Positions 50,285 through 60,265 of a stretch of DNA of 64,000 nucleotides are shown here, in pieces (the first letter of the stretch is position 1; each line of letters begins with the position of its first letter). A program made the translations under genes and the position numbers. This DNA comes from Sulfuritalea sp. GTDB lineage: Bacteria; Pseudomonadota; Gammaproteobacteria; Burkholderiales; Rhodocyclaceae. The notes below the pieces were generated by a model, which worked only from the letters and a program-made list of their open reading frames with translations, ran no database searches and was not told the origin of the DNA. Location of the stretch: positions 122,692 to 186,691 of the forward strand of contig JADJQA010000008.1 of NCBI GenBank assembly GCA_016712985.1. The letters are read 5' to 3'.

Positions 50285-51925
50285 ATGCAAGCTGAAAAGA
50301 CCATGTCGCTCAACACCCGACTGATCGCAACCATAGTTGCGACGCTCATTGCACTGATCGTCCTGTTTGCCGGCGTGCTGTATGCCGAACGCGGCCTCCT
50401 GCTGAGCGACCGCCAGGAAAAGGTGCGCAATCTGGTCGAGGTGGCCCATGGCGTCATCGCCCAGCACGCCAAGGCCGTGAACGAAGGCAGGATGTCCCTC
50501 GAAGACGCCCAGGCCGGCGCGCTGGCCGTGGTCCGCAACATGCGCTACGACACCGTCGAGTATTTCTGGGTAAACGACATGACGCCCAGAGTCCTGATGC
50601 ATGCGGCAAAGCCTGAACTCGAAGGCAAGGACATGTCGGCGCTGAAGGATCCCAACGGCAAGCTCCTGTTCAACGAATTTGTTGCCGTGGTGAAGAAGAA
50701 CGGCAAGGGTTTCGTCGACTATTACTGGCCCAAGCCTGATGAAAAGGACCCGGTAGCCAAGATTTCCTACGTCATGGGCTTCGCGCCCTGGGGCTGGATC
50801 GTTGGCAGCGGCATCTACCTCGACGACGTCAACAGGATTTTCCGCGAGGAAGCCATCAAGTTCCTGATCTGGGGCCTTATTGTCGCCGCCATTGTTGCGA
50901 TACCACTGGTGCTGCTACGTCGCAGCCTGCTGCGTCTGCTGGGCGGCGAACCGAGCCAGGCCGTGGCCGTCGCCCGCCGTATCGCCGCCGGTGACATCGG
51001 TACCGACGTCGACTGCGCCCCCGGCGACAGCGAAAGCCTGCTGGCAGGAATGAAGGCGATGCAGGGCAATCTGCGCAGCATGATCCGTGAAGTGATCAAC
51101 GGCGCCGAAAATCTTGGTCGGGCCTCGCAGGACATGATGCAGTCGGCCGAAAATGTGTCTGCGCTCGCCAGCAAGCAATCCGACGCCGCCTCGTCGATTT
51201 CCGAATCGGTGGTGGAAATGACCGTCAGCATGAACCTCGTGGAGGAAAGCGCGGGCGAGGCCTTCACGCTGTCGCAGCAGGCGGGCAGCCTCGCCGACAG
51301 CGGATCGACGGTAATCCAGGATGCTACGGCGGAAATGCAGCGGCTGTCGAATGCGGTGAATTCCTCGTCGGTGGCGATCCAGGAGCTGGGACGCAAGTCC
51401 GAGCAAATTACCTCGATCGTCAACACCATCAAGGAGATCGCCGATCAGACCAACCTGCTGGCCCTGAACGCGGCGATCGAAGCCGCTCGGGCGGGAGAGC
51501 AGGGACGCGGCTTCGCGGTAGTGGCGGACGAGGTCAGAAAACTGGCGGAGCGCACGGCCCTATCGACCACCGATATCGCCACGACTATCAGCAGCATTCA
51601 AACTGGCACGCAAGGCGCCGTCGCCAGTATGGAGTCCGGCGTGACCCAGGCGACCAAGGGCGTCCAACTGGCGCAGCAAGGCGGAGAGTCGATCGATCAG
51701 ATCCGTGACGGGACCAAGCGCGTGCAGACCGTGGTCAACGACATAAGTGGCGCGCTGGTGGAGCAAAGCTCGGCTGCCAAACAGATTTCCAGCAGCGTGG
51801 GCGAAATCGTCCAAATGTCGGCCGAAACATCCAGCACCCTGAATCAGACGGTGGAAGCGGCGCGGCGCCTGCGTGATCTTTCCGCCGCCTTGCAGGAAAG
51901 CGTCAGGCGCTTTACGGGAGTGTGA
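50285..51925 (+). CDS. Methyl-accepting chemotaxis protein with periplasmic single-Cache domain
   Basis: 546 residues. First membrane helix about residues 12-34 (LIATIVATLIALIVLFAGVL), then a periplasmic sCache_2-type sensor (YDTVEYFWVNDMTPRVLMHA, GFVDYYWPKP, GFAPWGWIVGSGIYLDDV), second helix FLIWGLIVAAIVAIPLVLL, and the cytoplasmic signalling domain with hairpin tip IKEIADQTNLLALNAAIEAA and RGFAVVADEVRKLAERT. AAGGAGG at 50272-50278 fixes ATG 50285. Ligand unknown; this Cache type often binds small organic acids. No chemotaxis kinase genes are adjacent. Confidence 0.95.
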   Translation: MQAEKTMSLNTRLIATIVATLIALIVLFAGVLYAERGLLLSDRQEKVRNLVEVAHGVIAQHAKAVNEGRMSLEDAQAGALAVVRNMRYDTVEYFWVNDMTPRVLMHAAKPELEGKDMSALKDPNGKLLFNEFVAVVKKNGKGFVDYYWPKPDEKDPVAKISYVMGFAPWGWIVGSGIYLDDVNRIFREEAIKFLIWGLIVAAIVAIPLVLLRRSLLRLLGGEPSQAVAVARRIAAGDIGTDVDCAPGDSESLLAGMKAMQGNLRSMIREVINGAENLGRASQDMMQSAENVSALASKQSDAASSISESVVEMTVSMNLVEESAGEAFTLSQQAGSLADSGSTVIQDATAEMQRLSNAVNSSSVAIQELGRKSEQITSIVNTIKEIADQTNLLALNAAIEAARAGEQGRGFAVVADEVRKLAERTALSTTDIATTISSIQTGTQGAVASMESGVTQATKGVQLAQQGGESIDQIRDGTKRVQTVVNDISGALVEQSSAAKQISSSVGEIVQMSAETSSTLNQTVEAARRLRDLSAALQESVRRFTGV

Positions 51926-51964
51926 GCCTTGCTTCAAACCCGCCGCAGACACTCGCCGTTTCTG

Positions 51965-52444
51965 CTAGCTGCTCCACCGCCCGGCTGCACGGTCATCGCT
52001 GGTCCGAGCGTCGACCCAGCGGCCGCCGTCGGGTGTTTCTTCCTTCTTCCAGAACGGGGCGCGAGTCTTCAGGTAGTCCATGATGAACTCGCAGGCGGCG
52101 AGGGCCTCGCCGCGATGCGCCGACGCCACCGCCACCAGCACGATGCGATCACCGGGCAGCAGCCGGCCGACGCGGTGGATCACCCGCACGCCGAAGAGAT
52201 CCCAGCGGCCGCGTGCCTCGGCGACGATCGCCTGGAGCGCCTTTTCCGTCATGCCGGGATAGTGTTCGAGCGTCATCGCCGCGATAGCCGCCGCTTCGTC
52301 GGCGCCGACTCCTCCGTCCGCAACCTTGTCGGCCCGCACCAGCCCGACGAAACTGGCCACCGCGCCGACGTCGTCGCGTCCTAGCGAAAGCGCGGCAATT
52401 TCGGCACCCGGATCAAAGTCGGCTTCCTGCACGCTGACAGTCAC
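51965..52444 (-). CDS. moaE: Molybdopterin synthase catalytic subunit MoaE
   Basis: Converts cyclic pyranopterin monophosphate to molybdopterin using sulfur from MoaD. DDVGAVASFVGLVRADKV, MTLEHYPGMTEKALQAIV, VIHRVGRLLPGDRIVLVAVA and the active-site region CEFIMDYLKTRAPFWKKE are family hallmarks. GTG 52444 starts one base after the moaD stop. 159 residues. Confidence 0.94.
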   Translation of the reverse strand: MTVSVQEADFDPGAEIAALSLGRDDVGAVASFVGLVRADKVADGGVGADEAAAIAAMTLEHYPGMTEKALQAIVAEARGRWDLFGVRVIHRVGRLLPGDRIVLVAVASAHRGEALAACEFIMDYLKTRAPFWKKEETPDGGRWVDARTSDDRAAGRWSS

Positions 52445-52445
52445 T

Positions 52446-52700
52446 TCAGCCTCCGGTGACCGGCGGAAAGAACGCCACTTCATCGCCCTCCCGCACCGGC
52501 GCGTCCAGTCCGACCATCTGCTGATTGACTGCCGCGCGCAGGTTCTTCGTGATGACCAGCGCCGCCCAAGGCTCGCCACGCGCGGCGAGAAGGTCGCGCA
52601 AGGCGCCGACGCTGCCGATTCCTTCGGGCAGAGCCAGAGACTCGGAAGCCACCCCCAGCGCCTCGCGCAAGCCGGCAAAGAAAAGTACTTTCACGCTCAT
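52446..52700 (-). CDS. moaD: Molybdopterin synthase sulfur carrier MoaD
   Basis: 84-residue ubiquitin-like protein: MSVKVLFFAGLREALGVASE and the C-terminal VREGDEVAFFPPVTGG, whose terminal Gly-Gly receives the thiocarboxylate. It is immediately upstream of moaE in the same direction. Confidence 0.94.
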   Translation of the reverse strand: MSVKVLFFAGLREALGVASESLALPEGIGSVGALRDLLAARGEPWAALVITKNLRAAVNQQMVGLDAPVREGDEVAFFPPVTGG

Positions 52701-52782
52701 GGTTTGACTATAGCAGTTCGGAAAACGAAGTTTCGGTGGAGACTAACGCCGGCTTTGTCGGCGTAAAGCGCAGCGGCCGCAA

Positions 52783-53981
52783 CTAAAACGGCAAAAACCG
52801 CACGATGTCGCCGCGGCGAATCACCTGCCCTGGCGGATTGTCGATCAACCCGTCGGCCCAGACGCAGGAGGTCAGCACGCCCGAACTCTGGTTGGGAAAC
52901 GGCTCGAGGGCGCCCTCGGCATTGACGCGGGCACGAAGGAATTCGCGCCGCGGGTCGCCCTTCGATTCGAAATCGGCGCGCAGTTGCTGCGCACGGGGCA
53001 TCACGGCGGAGGCTCCCTGCGCCTTGAGGATGAAGGGTCGCACCAGCATGAGGAAGGTGACGAAGCTGGAAACCGGATTGCCCGGCAGGCCGATGAAGGA
53101 TGCCGCCGCAGCGCCGGCGCCGACTCCTGTGCCGACGCTGCCGAATGCCAGCGGCTTGCCCGGCTTGATGGCGATCTTCCACAGGTCCAGGACGCCCTCG
53201 GCTTCCACGGCTGGCTTGACGTGGTCTTCCTCGCCGACCGAGACGCCCCCGCTGGTAAGGATCAGGTCATTGCCGGCCGCTGCCTCGCGCAGCACCGCAC
53301 GCGTGGCCTGCAACCGATCGGGCACGATGCCGAAATCCGCAACCTCGCAGCCGAGTCCTTCGAGCAAGGCGCGCAGCGTATAGCGGTTCGAGTTGTAGAT
53401 GCCGCCGGGCTTGAGCGCTTCGCCGGGCATGGCCAGTTCGTCGCCGGTGGAAAACAGGGCCACCCGCAGGCGCCGAAACACCTCGGTCGCGCCGCGCCGA
53501 CCGATGCGGCGACGCCGACATGCGCCGCGGACAACCGTGTACCGGCGGCGACTACCTCGCTGCCGGCGGCGATATCTTCGCCGCGACGGCGAATCCATTC
53601 ACCGCGTCGAGGTACATGGTTCACCGTGAGGCGGTCGCCATCCAGGACACACAGCTCCTGCATGACCACGGCATCGGCGCCGACCGGCAGCGGCGCGCCG
53701 GTGAAGATCCGCGCCGCGGTTCCGGGGGCCAGCACATGGCCCACGCTGCCCGCCGGAATGCGCTGCGCCACGACGAGTTGCGCATCCGCCGTAGGTACGT
53801 CGGCGCAGCGCAGCGCGTAGCCATCCATCGAGCTATTGTCCAGCGGCGGCACGTCGATGCCCGAGCGCAAGGCCTGCGCCAATATCCGCCCGGCCGCCGA
53901 CTGCGTCGGCACGGCCTCGGTCTCGCGTACCGGATTCGCGCCGGCCAGCAGGCGCGCCAGGGCTTCTTCGAAATCAAGCAT
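52783..53981 (-). CDS. moeA: Molybdopterin molybdenumtransferase MoeA, one frame break
   Basis: Inserts molybdate into adenylated molybdopterin. The first part, from ATG 53981: MLDFEEALARLLAGANPVRE, then VPPLDNSSMDGYALRCADV, IFTGAPLPVGADAVVMQE, IRRRGEDI. At about 53488-53497 the frame must change, and the second part continues TEVFRRLRVALFSTGDELAM, ILTSGGVSVGEEDHVK, KIAIKPGKPLAFG, FIGLPGNPVSSFVTFLML. Total about 399 residues, normal. It precedes moaD by 82 bases. Confidence 0.88.
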
Positions 53982-54174
53982 GTTTGTGATTCCCCGTAAG
54001 TTCAGCCGAAAGTAACTCCCCGCCCGTTCAAGGGGAGCAACAGGGTGGGGATGGGGGTTCCTGGCGGCACAAGCGCTGCGGCGGCTCCCCGTACCACCTC
54101 CAACTACCTTCTCGCAAAGGGAGAGTACGAGCAGCCTACCCATCTCTTGAAGGCGGAGGCAAGCGTGGCACGCA

Positions 54175-54696
54175 TCAGCGCAACCCCTCGTGGCACAGAA
54201 TGAAATCGACGATGGCATCGCGGTCATTGAGGTCGAGTAGCGGCAACCCGGCCGGCAGCCCGGTCTGCTGCCGGACCGCGGCGGGCTCGTCCGTCGCAAT
54301 GGCGACGATGGTTTCGACCCCGCTGCCCGCGATCAGCGGCTTGCCCACCGAGGGTCGATGCACTTCAAGCTTGGGGATCCTGGTGTGCTTGAAACCTTCC
54401 ACCAGCACCAGGTCGCAATCCGAAAAGCGCGCAATCTGCTCCTCCAGCGAGGGTTCCGGCGCACCGCGCAACTCGTGCATCAGCACCCAGCGCTGCTCGG
54501 ATATCAACAGCACCTCGGAGCAGCCGGCCTCGCGCAGGCGATAGGAATCCTTGCCCGGATGGTCGATGTCGAAGCGATGATGCGCATGCTTGATCAGCGA
54601 AACGCTCAACCCCGCCGCGGTCAGGCGCGGAATCAGCGCCTCCAGCAGCGTGGTCTTTCCCGAACCGGAATAGCCGGCGAGGCCGAAGACTTTCAC
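54175..54696 (-). CDS. mobB: Molybdopterin-guanine dinucleotide biosynthesis protein MobB
   Basis: GTP-binding adaptor of about 173 residues: VFGLAGYSGSGKTTLLEALI (P-loop), SLIKHAHHRFDIDHPGKDSY, LLISEQRWVLMHEL, LVLVEGFKHTRIPKLEVHR. GTG 54696 overlaps the preceding gene's stop (GTGA). It helps deliver GTP or molybdopterin to MobA, which is not in the window. A 193-base gap with a CTCCCC/GGGGAG hairpin separates it from moeA. Confidence 0.93.
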   Translation of the reverse strand: MKVFGLAGYSGSGKTTLLEALIPRLTAAGLSVSLIKHAHHRFDIDHPGKDSYRLREAGCSEVLLISEQRWVLMHELRGAPEPSLEEQIARFSDCDLVLVEGFKHTRIPKLEVHRPSVGKPLIAGSGVETIVAIATDEPAAVRQQTGLPAGLPLLDLNDRDAIVDFILCHEGLR

Positions 54697-56000
54697 GTCT
54701 CTCCTTGTGGCACCGTCAGCACCGGCGCGAAGCCGCCGCCGGGAGTACGGAAATTGGTGGTCTGCCCCTGCCACAAGCGCGCGGCGATCAACTGCACATG
54801 CCCGGCATAGACGTAGTTGCGCAAATCAAGCTTGAGTTCGACCTCGGTTTCGTCCACCCGCAGGGTGCGCGACGAAGGCGGCACCAGCGCCTGGGCGATG
54901 TAGGTACCGGCCAGCACCTCGTCGAAAACCCGCCTGGTGATCTTGTCGCCGCGATACGCCGCCTTGGAACCGTAACCCGCCGCCGGCTTGAAGAAGAGTC
55001 GCTTGCGCCGCGCCCACAAATCGTCGGCCTTTTCCGGCAGGACAAGTTCGGTGCAGGGAATCTTGGCCGCCAGGGTGGCGCGCGTTTCGGCATCGACACC
55101 CCATGCAGCGAGCAATTCCGCATCCGACAGCGCCACCAGGTTGCGCTTGTCGGCATACAGGGCGTGGGCCCGCGGGTGCGGCGTGACCACCGCCGCATCG
55201 GCCAGCCAGGCGTCGCGCAGGGCGGCATTGGCCGGCGCTTCGAGCGCGAAATCGGTGAGGCGGTTATAGACCAGGTCGATGCGCGCGGCACCGTACCACA
55301 GCGCGCCGTCGCGGAAAGCCAACTCGCGCGGGTTGCAGATCACGGCCATGATCCCGGCGCGCTCGAACAGGCGCTGGAACAGAACGAACTCGGGGTGCAG
55401 GTATTGCGTCAGAGGCGCCTCGTCGACGATGGCGACGCGGCCCAGCGCCGCGCAGATGCCGACACTGTGCGCAAACGCCCGCCATTCGGCGCGGAACATG
55501 TCGAGGAACAGGTGCTCCGGCGTGTCGCCGCCGAGGTCGCCCGGCAGCAGGGCTTCGACATCGTCGCAGCAGGCTTTCTGCGCGCGCGCCAGCAGCGCAT
55601 TGAGCAGGCCGCCGCCGGCATTGGTGTTGATCTCGATCAGTTGCGGGCCGCTGTTGCCAAGCCCGCTTCCCAGGTGGAAGTCATAACCAAGGAACACGCC
55701 GCGCGCCGCCGTCCGGTGCCGCGCGACTTCCGGCGCATAAGCCAGCACATGTTCCCGGTACGCGGGCAGCGCGACGACACGCTCCACCGCGCCCACCAGC
55801 CGCGCCATGCGCCGCACATGTTCGGCGCTGACGAACGCGGCCGACGCGGCGAACAAGTGCGGCCGTCCCGCCATCACTTCGTCGTGAAAGCCGGGGCTGA
55901 CCCGCTCCAGCTCGGCCGCCAGCCGGGCGCTGTCGAGCGAGACGCAGTGGCAGTCGGCGTTCAACCGGTCGGCCAGTTCGATGCCGGAAAGGCTAGTCAT
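54693..56000 (-). CDS. ATP-grasp-like protein of unknown function
   Basis: 435 residues. Segments RGVFLGYDFHLGSG, LIEINTNAGGGLLNALLARA, KPAAGYGSKAAYRGDKITRR and AQALVPPSSRTL look like the nucleotide- and metal-binding parts of an ATP-grasp (glutathione-synthetase-type) ligase, with IEINTNAG resembling the magnesium-binding IExNxx strand, here placed in the N-terminal half. No substrate can be named. It overlaps dinG by 8 bases upstream and mobB by 4 downstream, so it sits inside the same transcript as the molybdenum cofactor genes, but a role there is only a suggestion. Confidence 0.6.
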   Translation of the reverse strand: MTSLSGIELADRLNADCHCVSLDSARLAAELERVSPGFHDEVMAGRPHLFAASAAFVSAEHVRRMARLVGAVERVVALPAYREHVLAYAPEVARHRTAARGVFLGYDFHLGSGLGNSGPQLIEINTNAGGGLLNALLARAQKACCDDVEALLPGDLGGDTPEHLFLDMFRAEWRAFAHSVGICAALGRVAIVDEAPLTQYLHPEFVLFQRLFERAGIMAVICNPRELAFRDGALWYGAARIDLVYNRLTDFALEAPANAALRDAWLADAAVVTPHPRAHALYADKRNLVALSDAELLAAWGVDAETRATLAAKIPCTELVLPEKADDLWARRKRLFFKPAAGYGSKAAYRGDKITRRVFDEVLAGTYIAQALVPPSSRTLRVDETEVELKLDLRNYVYAGHVQLIAARLWQGQTTNFRTPGGGFAPVLTVPQGET

Positions 56001-57975
56001 GCGCCGATTCTACCGGCAGCGCTCGCACGAAGAAGTTCTCGACCTCGGCCACGTCGCGTGTGCGACGCATTGGCGGGAGCGAGCGCCAGATGGCCTTGCC
56101 GTAGGGTTTCCCGGTCAGGCGCGGGTCGCAGATCATCAGCACGCCGCGGTCGTCCTCGTCGCGGATCAGCCGCCCCGAGCCCTGCTTCATGTTGATCACC
56201 GCGCGCGGCAACTGGTATTCCATGAAGGGATTGCGCCCCGCCGCGCGCAGCCGGTCGATGCGCGCCGACAGCACCGGGTCGTCCGGCGGCGCGAAGGGCA
56301 GCTTGTCGATCACCACCAGCGACAAGGCCTCGCCGCGCACGTCGACGCCTTCCCAGAAGCTCTGGCTGGCAACCAGGATCGCATTGCCGAGGAAACGGAA
56401 GCGCTCCAGCAGTTCGCTGCGCGAGCCCTCGCCCTGCATCAGCAAGGGCAAGTCGAGTCCTTCGGCCGCAAGCTTTTCCTGCAGCAGTTCACGGATGCGA
56501 CGCATCGCCCGCAAGGACGTGCATAGCACGAAGGCGCGCCCGCCAGAGGCGCGGATCGGCGGCCAGGCGGCCTCCGCCACGGCCTCCTGGTACATCGCGC
56601 TGTTGGGGTCGGGCATGCCGGTCGGCGAATACAGCAAGGCATTCTTTTGGTAGTCGAAGGGGCTGCCCCAGACGGCGGTGTCGGCAGCGGCCAACCCGAG
56701 TTCGCCGCAGTAGTGGGCGAAATTGCTGCCCACCGCCAGCGTCGCCGAAGTGAAAATCCAGGCGCGTGGATGGCCTTCCATCTGGCGCTGGAAGATCGGC
56801 GCGATGTCCAGCGGCGTCAGGTTCAGCGACATCGCCTGCAAATAGACCTCGACCCACTTTACGACCGCATCACCACCGGAGACTTCGAGGTCGGCCGGGC
56901 CGCCGCGCCAGCGCTTGAGCGCCGCCGCCAGTTCCTGCGCGCGGCGCAGGCAGTTCGCCAGACCCTCGCCGCGCTCGGCCTGCGTTTCGAGGTGTCGCCC
57001 GAGTTCCGCGATCGCATCGGCCAGCCCCTGCAAGGCAGCAACGAACTCGGCTTCGCCTTCCAGCCGCGCCGCCGGCAGGCGCTGGTTCTCACCCTTCACC
57101 GCCAGACGCAGGTCGCGCGCCGCCTTGTCAAGCGCCTGCGCCGCTTCCTGCAGCGGCGCGTAGTCCTTGGCGGCGACAATCCCTTCGTTGCGCGTATCGC
57201 GCGCCAGCTCGATGATCTGGGTGGTCGACACGCTCTCGCCGAAGAACAGCCCGGCCACCTCGGGCAACTGGTGCGCCTCGTCGAAGATGATGGTGTTGCA
57301 GGCCGGCAGCAGTTCACCCATGCCCTCGTCCTTGAGCATCACGTCGGCGAAGAACAGGTGGTGGTTGACCACCACCACATCGGCCTTCAGTGCATCCTGC
57401 CGCGCCGCCAGCACGAAGCAGTCCTTCACGTTCGGGCATTCCTGGCCGAGGCAGTTGTCGCGCGTCGAGCTGGCCAGCATCCATGCAGCCGATTCCTCCG
57501 GCACATCGACGCATTCCGCCTTGTCGCCGGTTCGGGTGCGTTCGGCGAAACGGGCGATCCTGCGCAAGTGCCCGGCCTCTTCGCGCGACGCCAGCCGGCC
57601 GGCGCTCATGGCGCGTTCCAGGTGATAGGGACAGACGTAGTTGGCGCGACCCTTCAACAGCGCGATCGTGGCGCCAACTTTCAGCGCCCCGCGCACCGTC
57701 GGCAGGTCGCGGTTGAAGAGCTGGTCCTGCAGCGTCTTGGTGCCGGTGGAAACGATCACCTTGCCGCCGGAGAGCAGCGCCGGCACCAGGTAGGCAAAGG
57801 TCTTGCCGGTGCCGGTGCCGGCCTCGGCCACCAGCGCCAGGTTGCCGGCTATGGCCGCGGCAATGCGCTGCGCCATCTCCAGTTGCTGCGGCCGCGGGCG
57901 AAAGCCTGGTACGGCGGCGGCGAGCGGCCCCTCGGGGTCGAAGATACGCTCAATTTCGTGGATGGGATCGGACAT
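55993..57975 (-). CDS. yoaA: DinG/YoaA-family iron-sulfur DNA helicase
   Basis: 660-residue XPD-like superfamily 2 helicase acting in DNA repair and replication. Walker A ALVAEAGTGTGKTFAYLVPA, four iron-sulfur cysteines (YVCPYHLE, CLGQECPNVKDC), DEAH box IIFDEAHQLPEV, motif VI INMKQGSGRLIRDEDDRG. I chose ATG 57975 (MSDPIHEIERIF) because upstream in-frame sequence shows no similarity. Intact. Upstream 57976-58408 holds no gene. Confidence 0.93.
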   Translation of the reverse strand: MSDPIHEIERIFDPEGPLAAAVPGFRPRPQQLEMAQRIAAAIAGNLALVAEAGTGTGKTFAYLVPALLSGGKVIVSTGTKTLQDQLFNRDLPTVRGALKVGATIALLKGRANYVCPYHLERAMSAGRLASREEAGHLRRIARFAERTRTGDKAECVDVPEESAAWMLASSTRDNCLGQECPNVKDCFVLAARQDALKADVVVVNHHLFFADVMLKDEGMGELLPACNTIIFDEAHQLPEVAGLFFGESVSTTQIIELARDTRNEGIVAAKDYAPLQEAAQALDKAARDLRLAVKGENQRLPAARLEGEAEFVAALQGLADAIAELGRHLETQAERGEGLANCLRRAQELAAALKRWRGGPADLEVSGGDAVVKWVEVYLQAMSLNLTPLDIAPIFQRQMEGHPRAWIFTSATLAVGSNFAHYCGELGLAAADTAVWGSPFDYQKNALLYSPTGMPDPNSAMYQEAVAEAAWPPIRASGGRAFVLCTSLRAMRRIRELLQEKLAAEGLDLPLLMQGEGSRSELLERFRFLGNAILVASQSFWEGVDVRGEALSLVVIDKLPFAPPDDPVLSARIDRLRAAGRNPFMEYQLPRAVINMKQGSGRLIRDEDDRGVLMICDPRLTGKPYGKAIWRSLPPMRRTRDVAEVENFFVRALPVESAHD

Positions 57976-58408
57976 GGCGGGCGCGGCATGGTAGCACGCG
58001 GGAACTGGAACTCCCGACCGCTCAAAAGTCGGCGCTGGCGGGACGGCGACGGACACCGTCGGCACCCCGGAAAGACCGGAACACCGCTGAGTCTCTTCGA
58101 TCGGTCGGTCGGCCGAAACGGCCATCAATAACCGTCTGAACCATGTCTCAGTTCGGCCATCAGCCGCCGCTCGGTTTCTTCTCCAAACCGGCCGCTCACC
58201 AGGCCCACTCTCCATGGCGCCGTTCAATCTGGGCCACTGATTGAGCACGGTCAACTGATCGGAGCCACCAATTTCGCCCACCTGACTTTCGGCTGTGCAG
58301 CGTCAATTGGTTTTCTATGCTTCCAATCGCGACGCATGTCGGCCAGATATCGGCGATTGACGGCTGCACCCGGCGTCAGCCATACTCCTCGACAACCCAT
58401 CGGATTTC
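57976..58408. other. Non-coding stretch upstream of dinG, nothing identified
   Basis: About 430 bases. The dinG frame stays open backwards to 58281 but without similarity. The region next to the IS3 fragment may be further transposon debris; I could not assign it. It should contain the dinG promoter. Confidence 0.35.
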
Positions 58409-58552
58409 CTATCCTTCCCAGTTGCGCAGTCTCTGCTCGATCAGCCCCAGTTCCCGAGCCACCGCTCCAATGCTCTGGCCAGCCTTCACTCGTTTCACCG
58501 ACAGTTCCCTGAACTCGGCGGTGTATTCCTGCTTCGGTATCTTCTTCAACTT
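58409..58552 (-). pseudogene. Fragment of an IS3-family orfA (transposase helix-turn-helix)
   Basis: Minus-strand reading gives LKKIPKQEYTAEFRELSVKR, then VKAGQSIGAVARELGLIEQR and LRNWEG before a stop: the N-terminal DNA-binding part of IS3/IS911-type OrfA. No ATG precedes it although GGAAGGAG lies just upstream. Neither orfB nor terminal repeats were found, so only a scrap remains. It sits at the border between the dinG cluster and the tct cluster. Confidence 0.7.
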
Positions 58553-58745
58553 CGTTTCTCCTTCCAATTTACCGGGGCGTCATACCCCATCTCTTGGAGG
58601 ACGAAATTCCTAGGGAAGCTCTCCCCTCGCCGCTAATGACATGGTCGGCATCCTTCACCACGGCGGAAAACCCGACGGCATCGAGGAATCAGTCCCAGCT
58701 TCAGGTAGCTGCGCCAAATCGTTTCATTTTGCGCCGTGTTGCCGC

Positions 58746-60254
58746 CTAATCTTCGACGAACGCTTTTCCGCGCGTGGATTTGACCGCTGGCAACGCACCA
58801 TCGCCAGCAGCAGTATTGCTGCAAGCAATAGGCTGGCCGACAAGGGGCGGGTCACGAACACCGACCAGTCTCCGCGCGACAAGAGAAGCGTTCGGCGCAA
58901 ATACTCTTCCATCATTGGTCCCAAACGTAGCCCAGCAGCAAAGGTGCGGGTTCTGCACCGAGCTTCACGAAGAGATAGCCAATCACGCCGAAAATACCGA
59001 CCATCCAAACGTCAAAGCGTTGTTGTTGGTGGAGTACACCCCAATGGCACAAAACAGCACAATGGCCGGGAACAGCCAACGATAGGGCACGCTGAGCATC
59101 TTGATCCAGATACCAATCAGGGGCAAATTCAAAATAACCAGCATGACGTTGCCAACCCACATGGATGCGATCAGCCCCCAAAATAGCTCGGGGTTGCTGG
59201 TCATTACCTGGGGGCCTGGCTGAATATTGTGAATGGTCATGGCACCCACCATCAAGGCCATGACGGCATTGGGTGGAATGCCCAATGTCAGCAAGGGAAT
59301 GAAGGAGGTTTGCGCGGCCGCGTTGTTGGCAGACTCGGGCGCCGCAACACCGCGAATGTTGCCCTCGCCAAAGGGCACCTCACCGGGGCGTAATCTGGTT
59401 TTTTTCTCCAGGGCATAGGCCGCGAACGAAGCCATGATCGCACCGCCGCCTGGCAATATACCCAGCGCCGAGCCCAGCGTCGTTCCGCGCAATACCGCCG
59501 GTACCATGTTGCGGAAGTCTTCCTTGGTCGGCCACAAACCAGTCACCCTGGTGGTGAACACCTGACGCTCACTCTTCGATTTGGACAGGTTCATGATGAT
59601 CTCACCATAGCCAAACACGCCCATGGCAATGACGATAAAACCAATGCCGTCAGCCAGCTCGGGAATGTCGAAGGTAAAGCGGGGCGTACCCGAATTGACG
59701 TCAGTGCCCACCATGCCCAGCAGCAAGCCCAGCACAATCATGGCCACGGCTTTGAGCAGCGAGCCGGATGCCAGCACCACCGCACCGACCAAACCCACAA
59801 GCATCAGGGAGAAATACTCGGCAGGTCCAAACATGAACGCCATCTCGGTCAGCGGCTTTGCAAAAGCGGCCAGGATCAAGGTGCCCACGCAACCGGCAAA
59901 CAGCGATCCCAGGCCAGCAGCGGCCAGCGCGGGTCCGGCTCGCCCTTTGCGCGCCATTTGGCAGCCATCAATCACCGTCACCACCGAGGAAGATTCTCCC
60001 GGCAGATTGACCAGAATAGCAGTCGTGGAACCACCGTACTGCGCGCCGTAGTAGATGCCGGCCAGCAGGATGAGTGCGGCCACCGGAGGCAAGGCATAGG
60101 TAGCAGGCAACAGCATGGCGATGGTCGCCACGGGGCCAATGCCTGGCAACACTCCGATCACCGTGCCCAAAAAGCAGCCGATGAGCGCGTACATCAGGTT
60201 TTGCGCGGTAAACGCGACCGAGAAACCCAAGGCGAGGTTATCGATCAGCTCCAT
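58746..60254 (-). CDS. tctA: Tripartite tricarboxylate transporter large membrane subunit TctA, three frame breaks
   Basis: About 503 residues in total. The first 420 are continuous: IGCFLGTVIGVLPGIGPVAT, YYGAQYGGSTTAILVNLPGE, and a second repeat with ALGILPGGGAIMASFAAYAL and ESANNAAAQTSFIPLLTLGI. The C-terminus is in pieces: DVWMVGIFGVIGYLFVKLG (break at about 59010, where a 7-base GACGTTT repeat seems collapsed), GPMMEEYLRRTLLLSRGDWS (break at the AAA 58923-58925), and ALPAVKSTRGKAFVED (break about 58797), stop at 58746. TctA works with TctB and a periplasmic Bug/TctC protein. Confidence 0.85.
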
Positions 60255-60265
60255 GAACTATGTCC

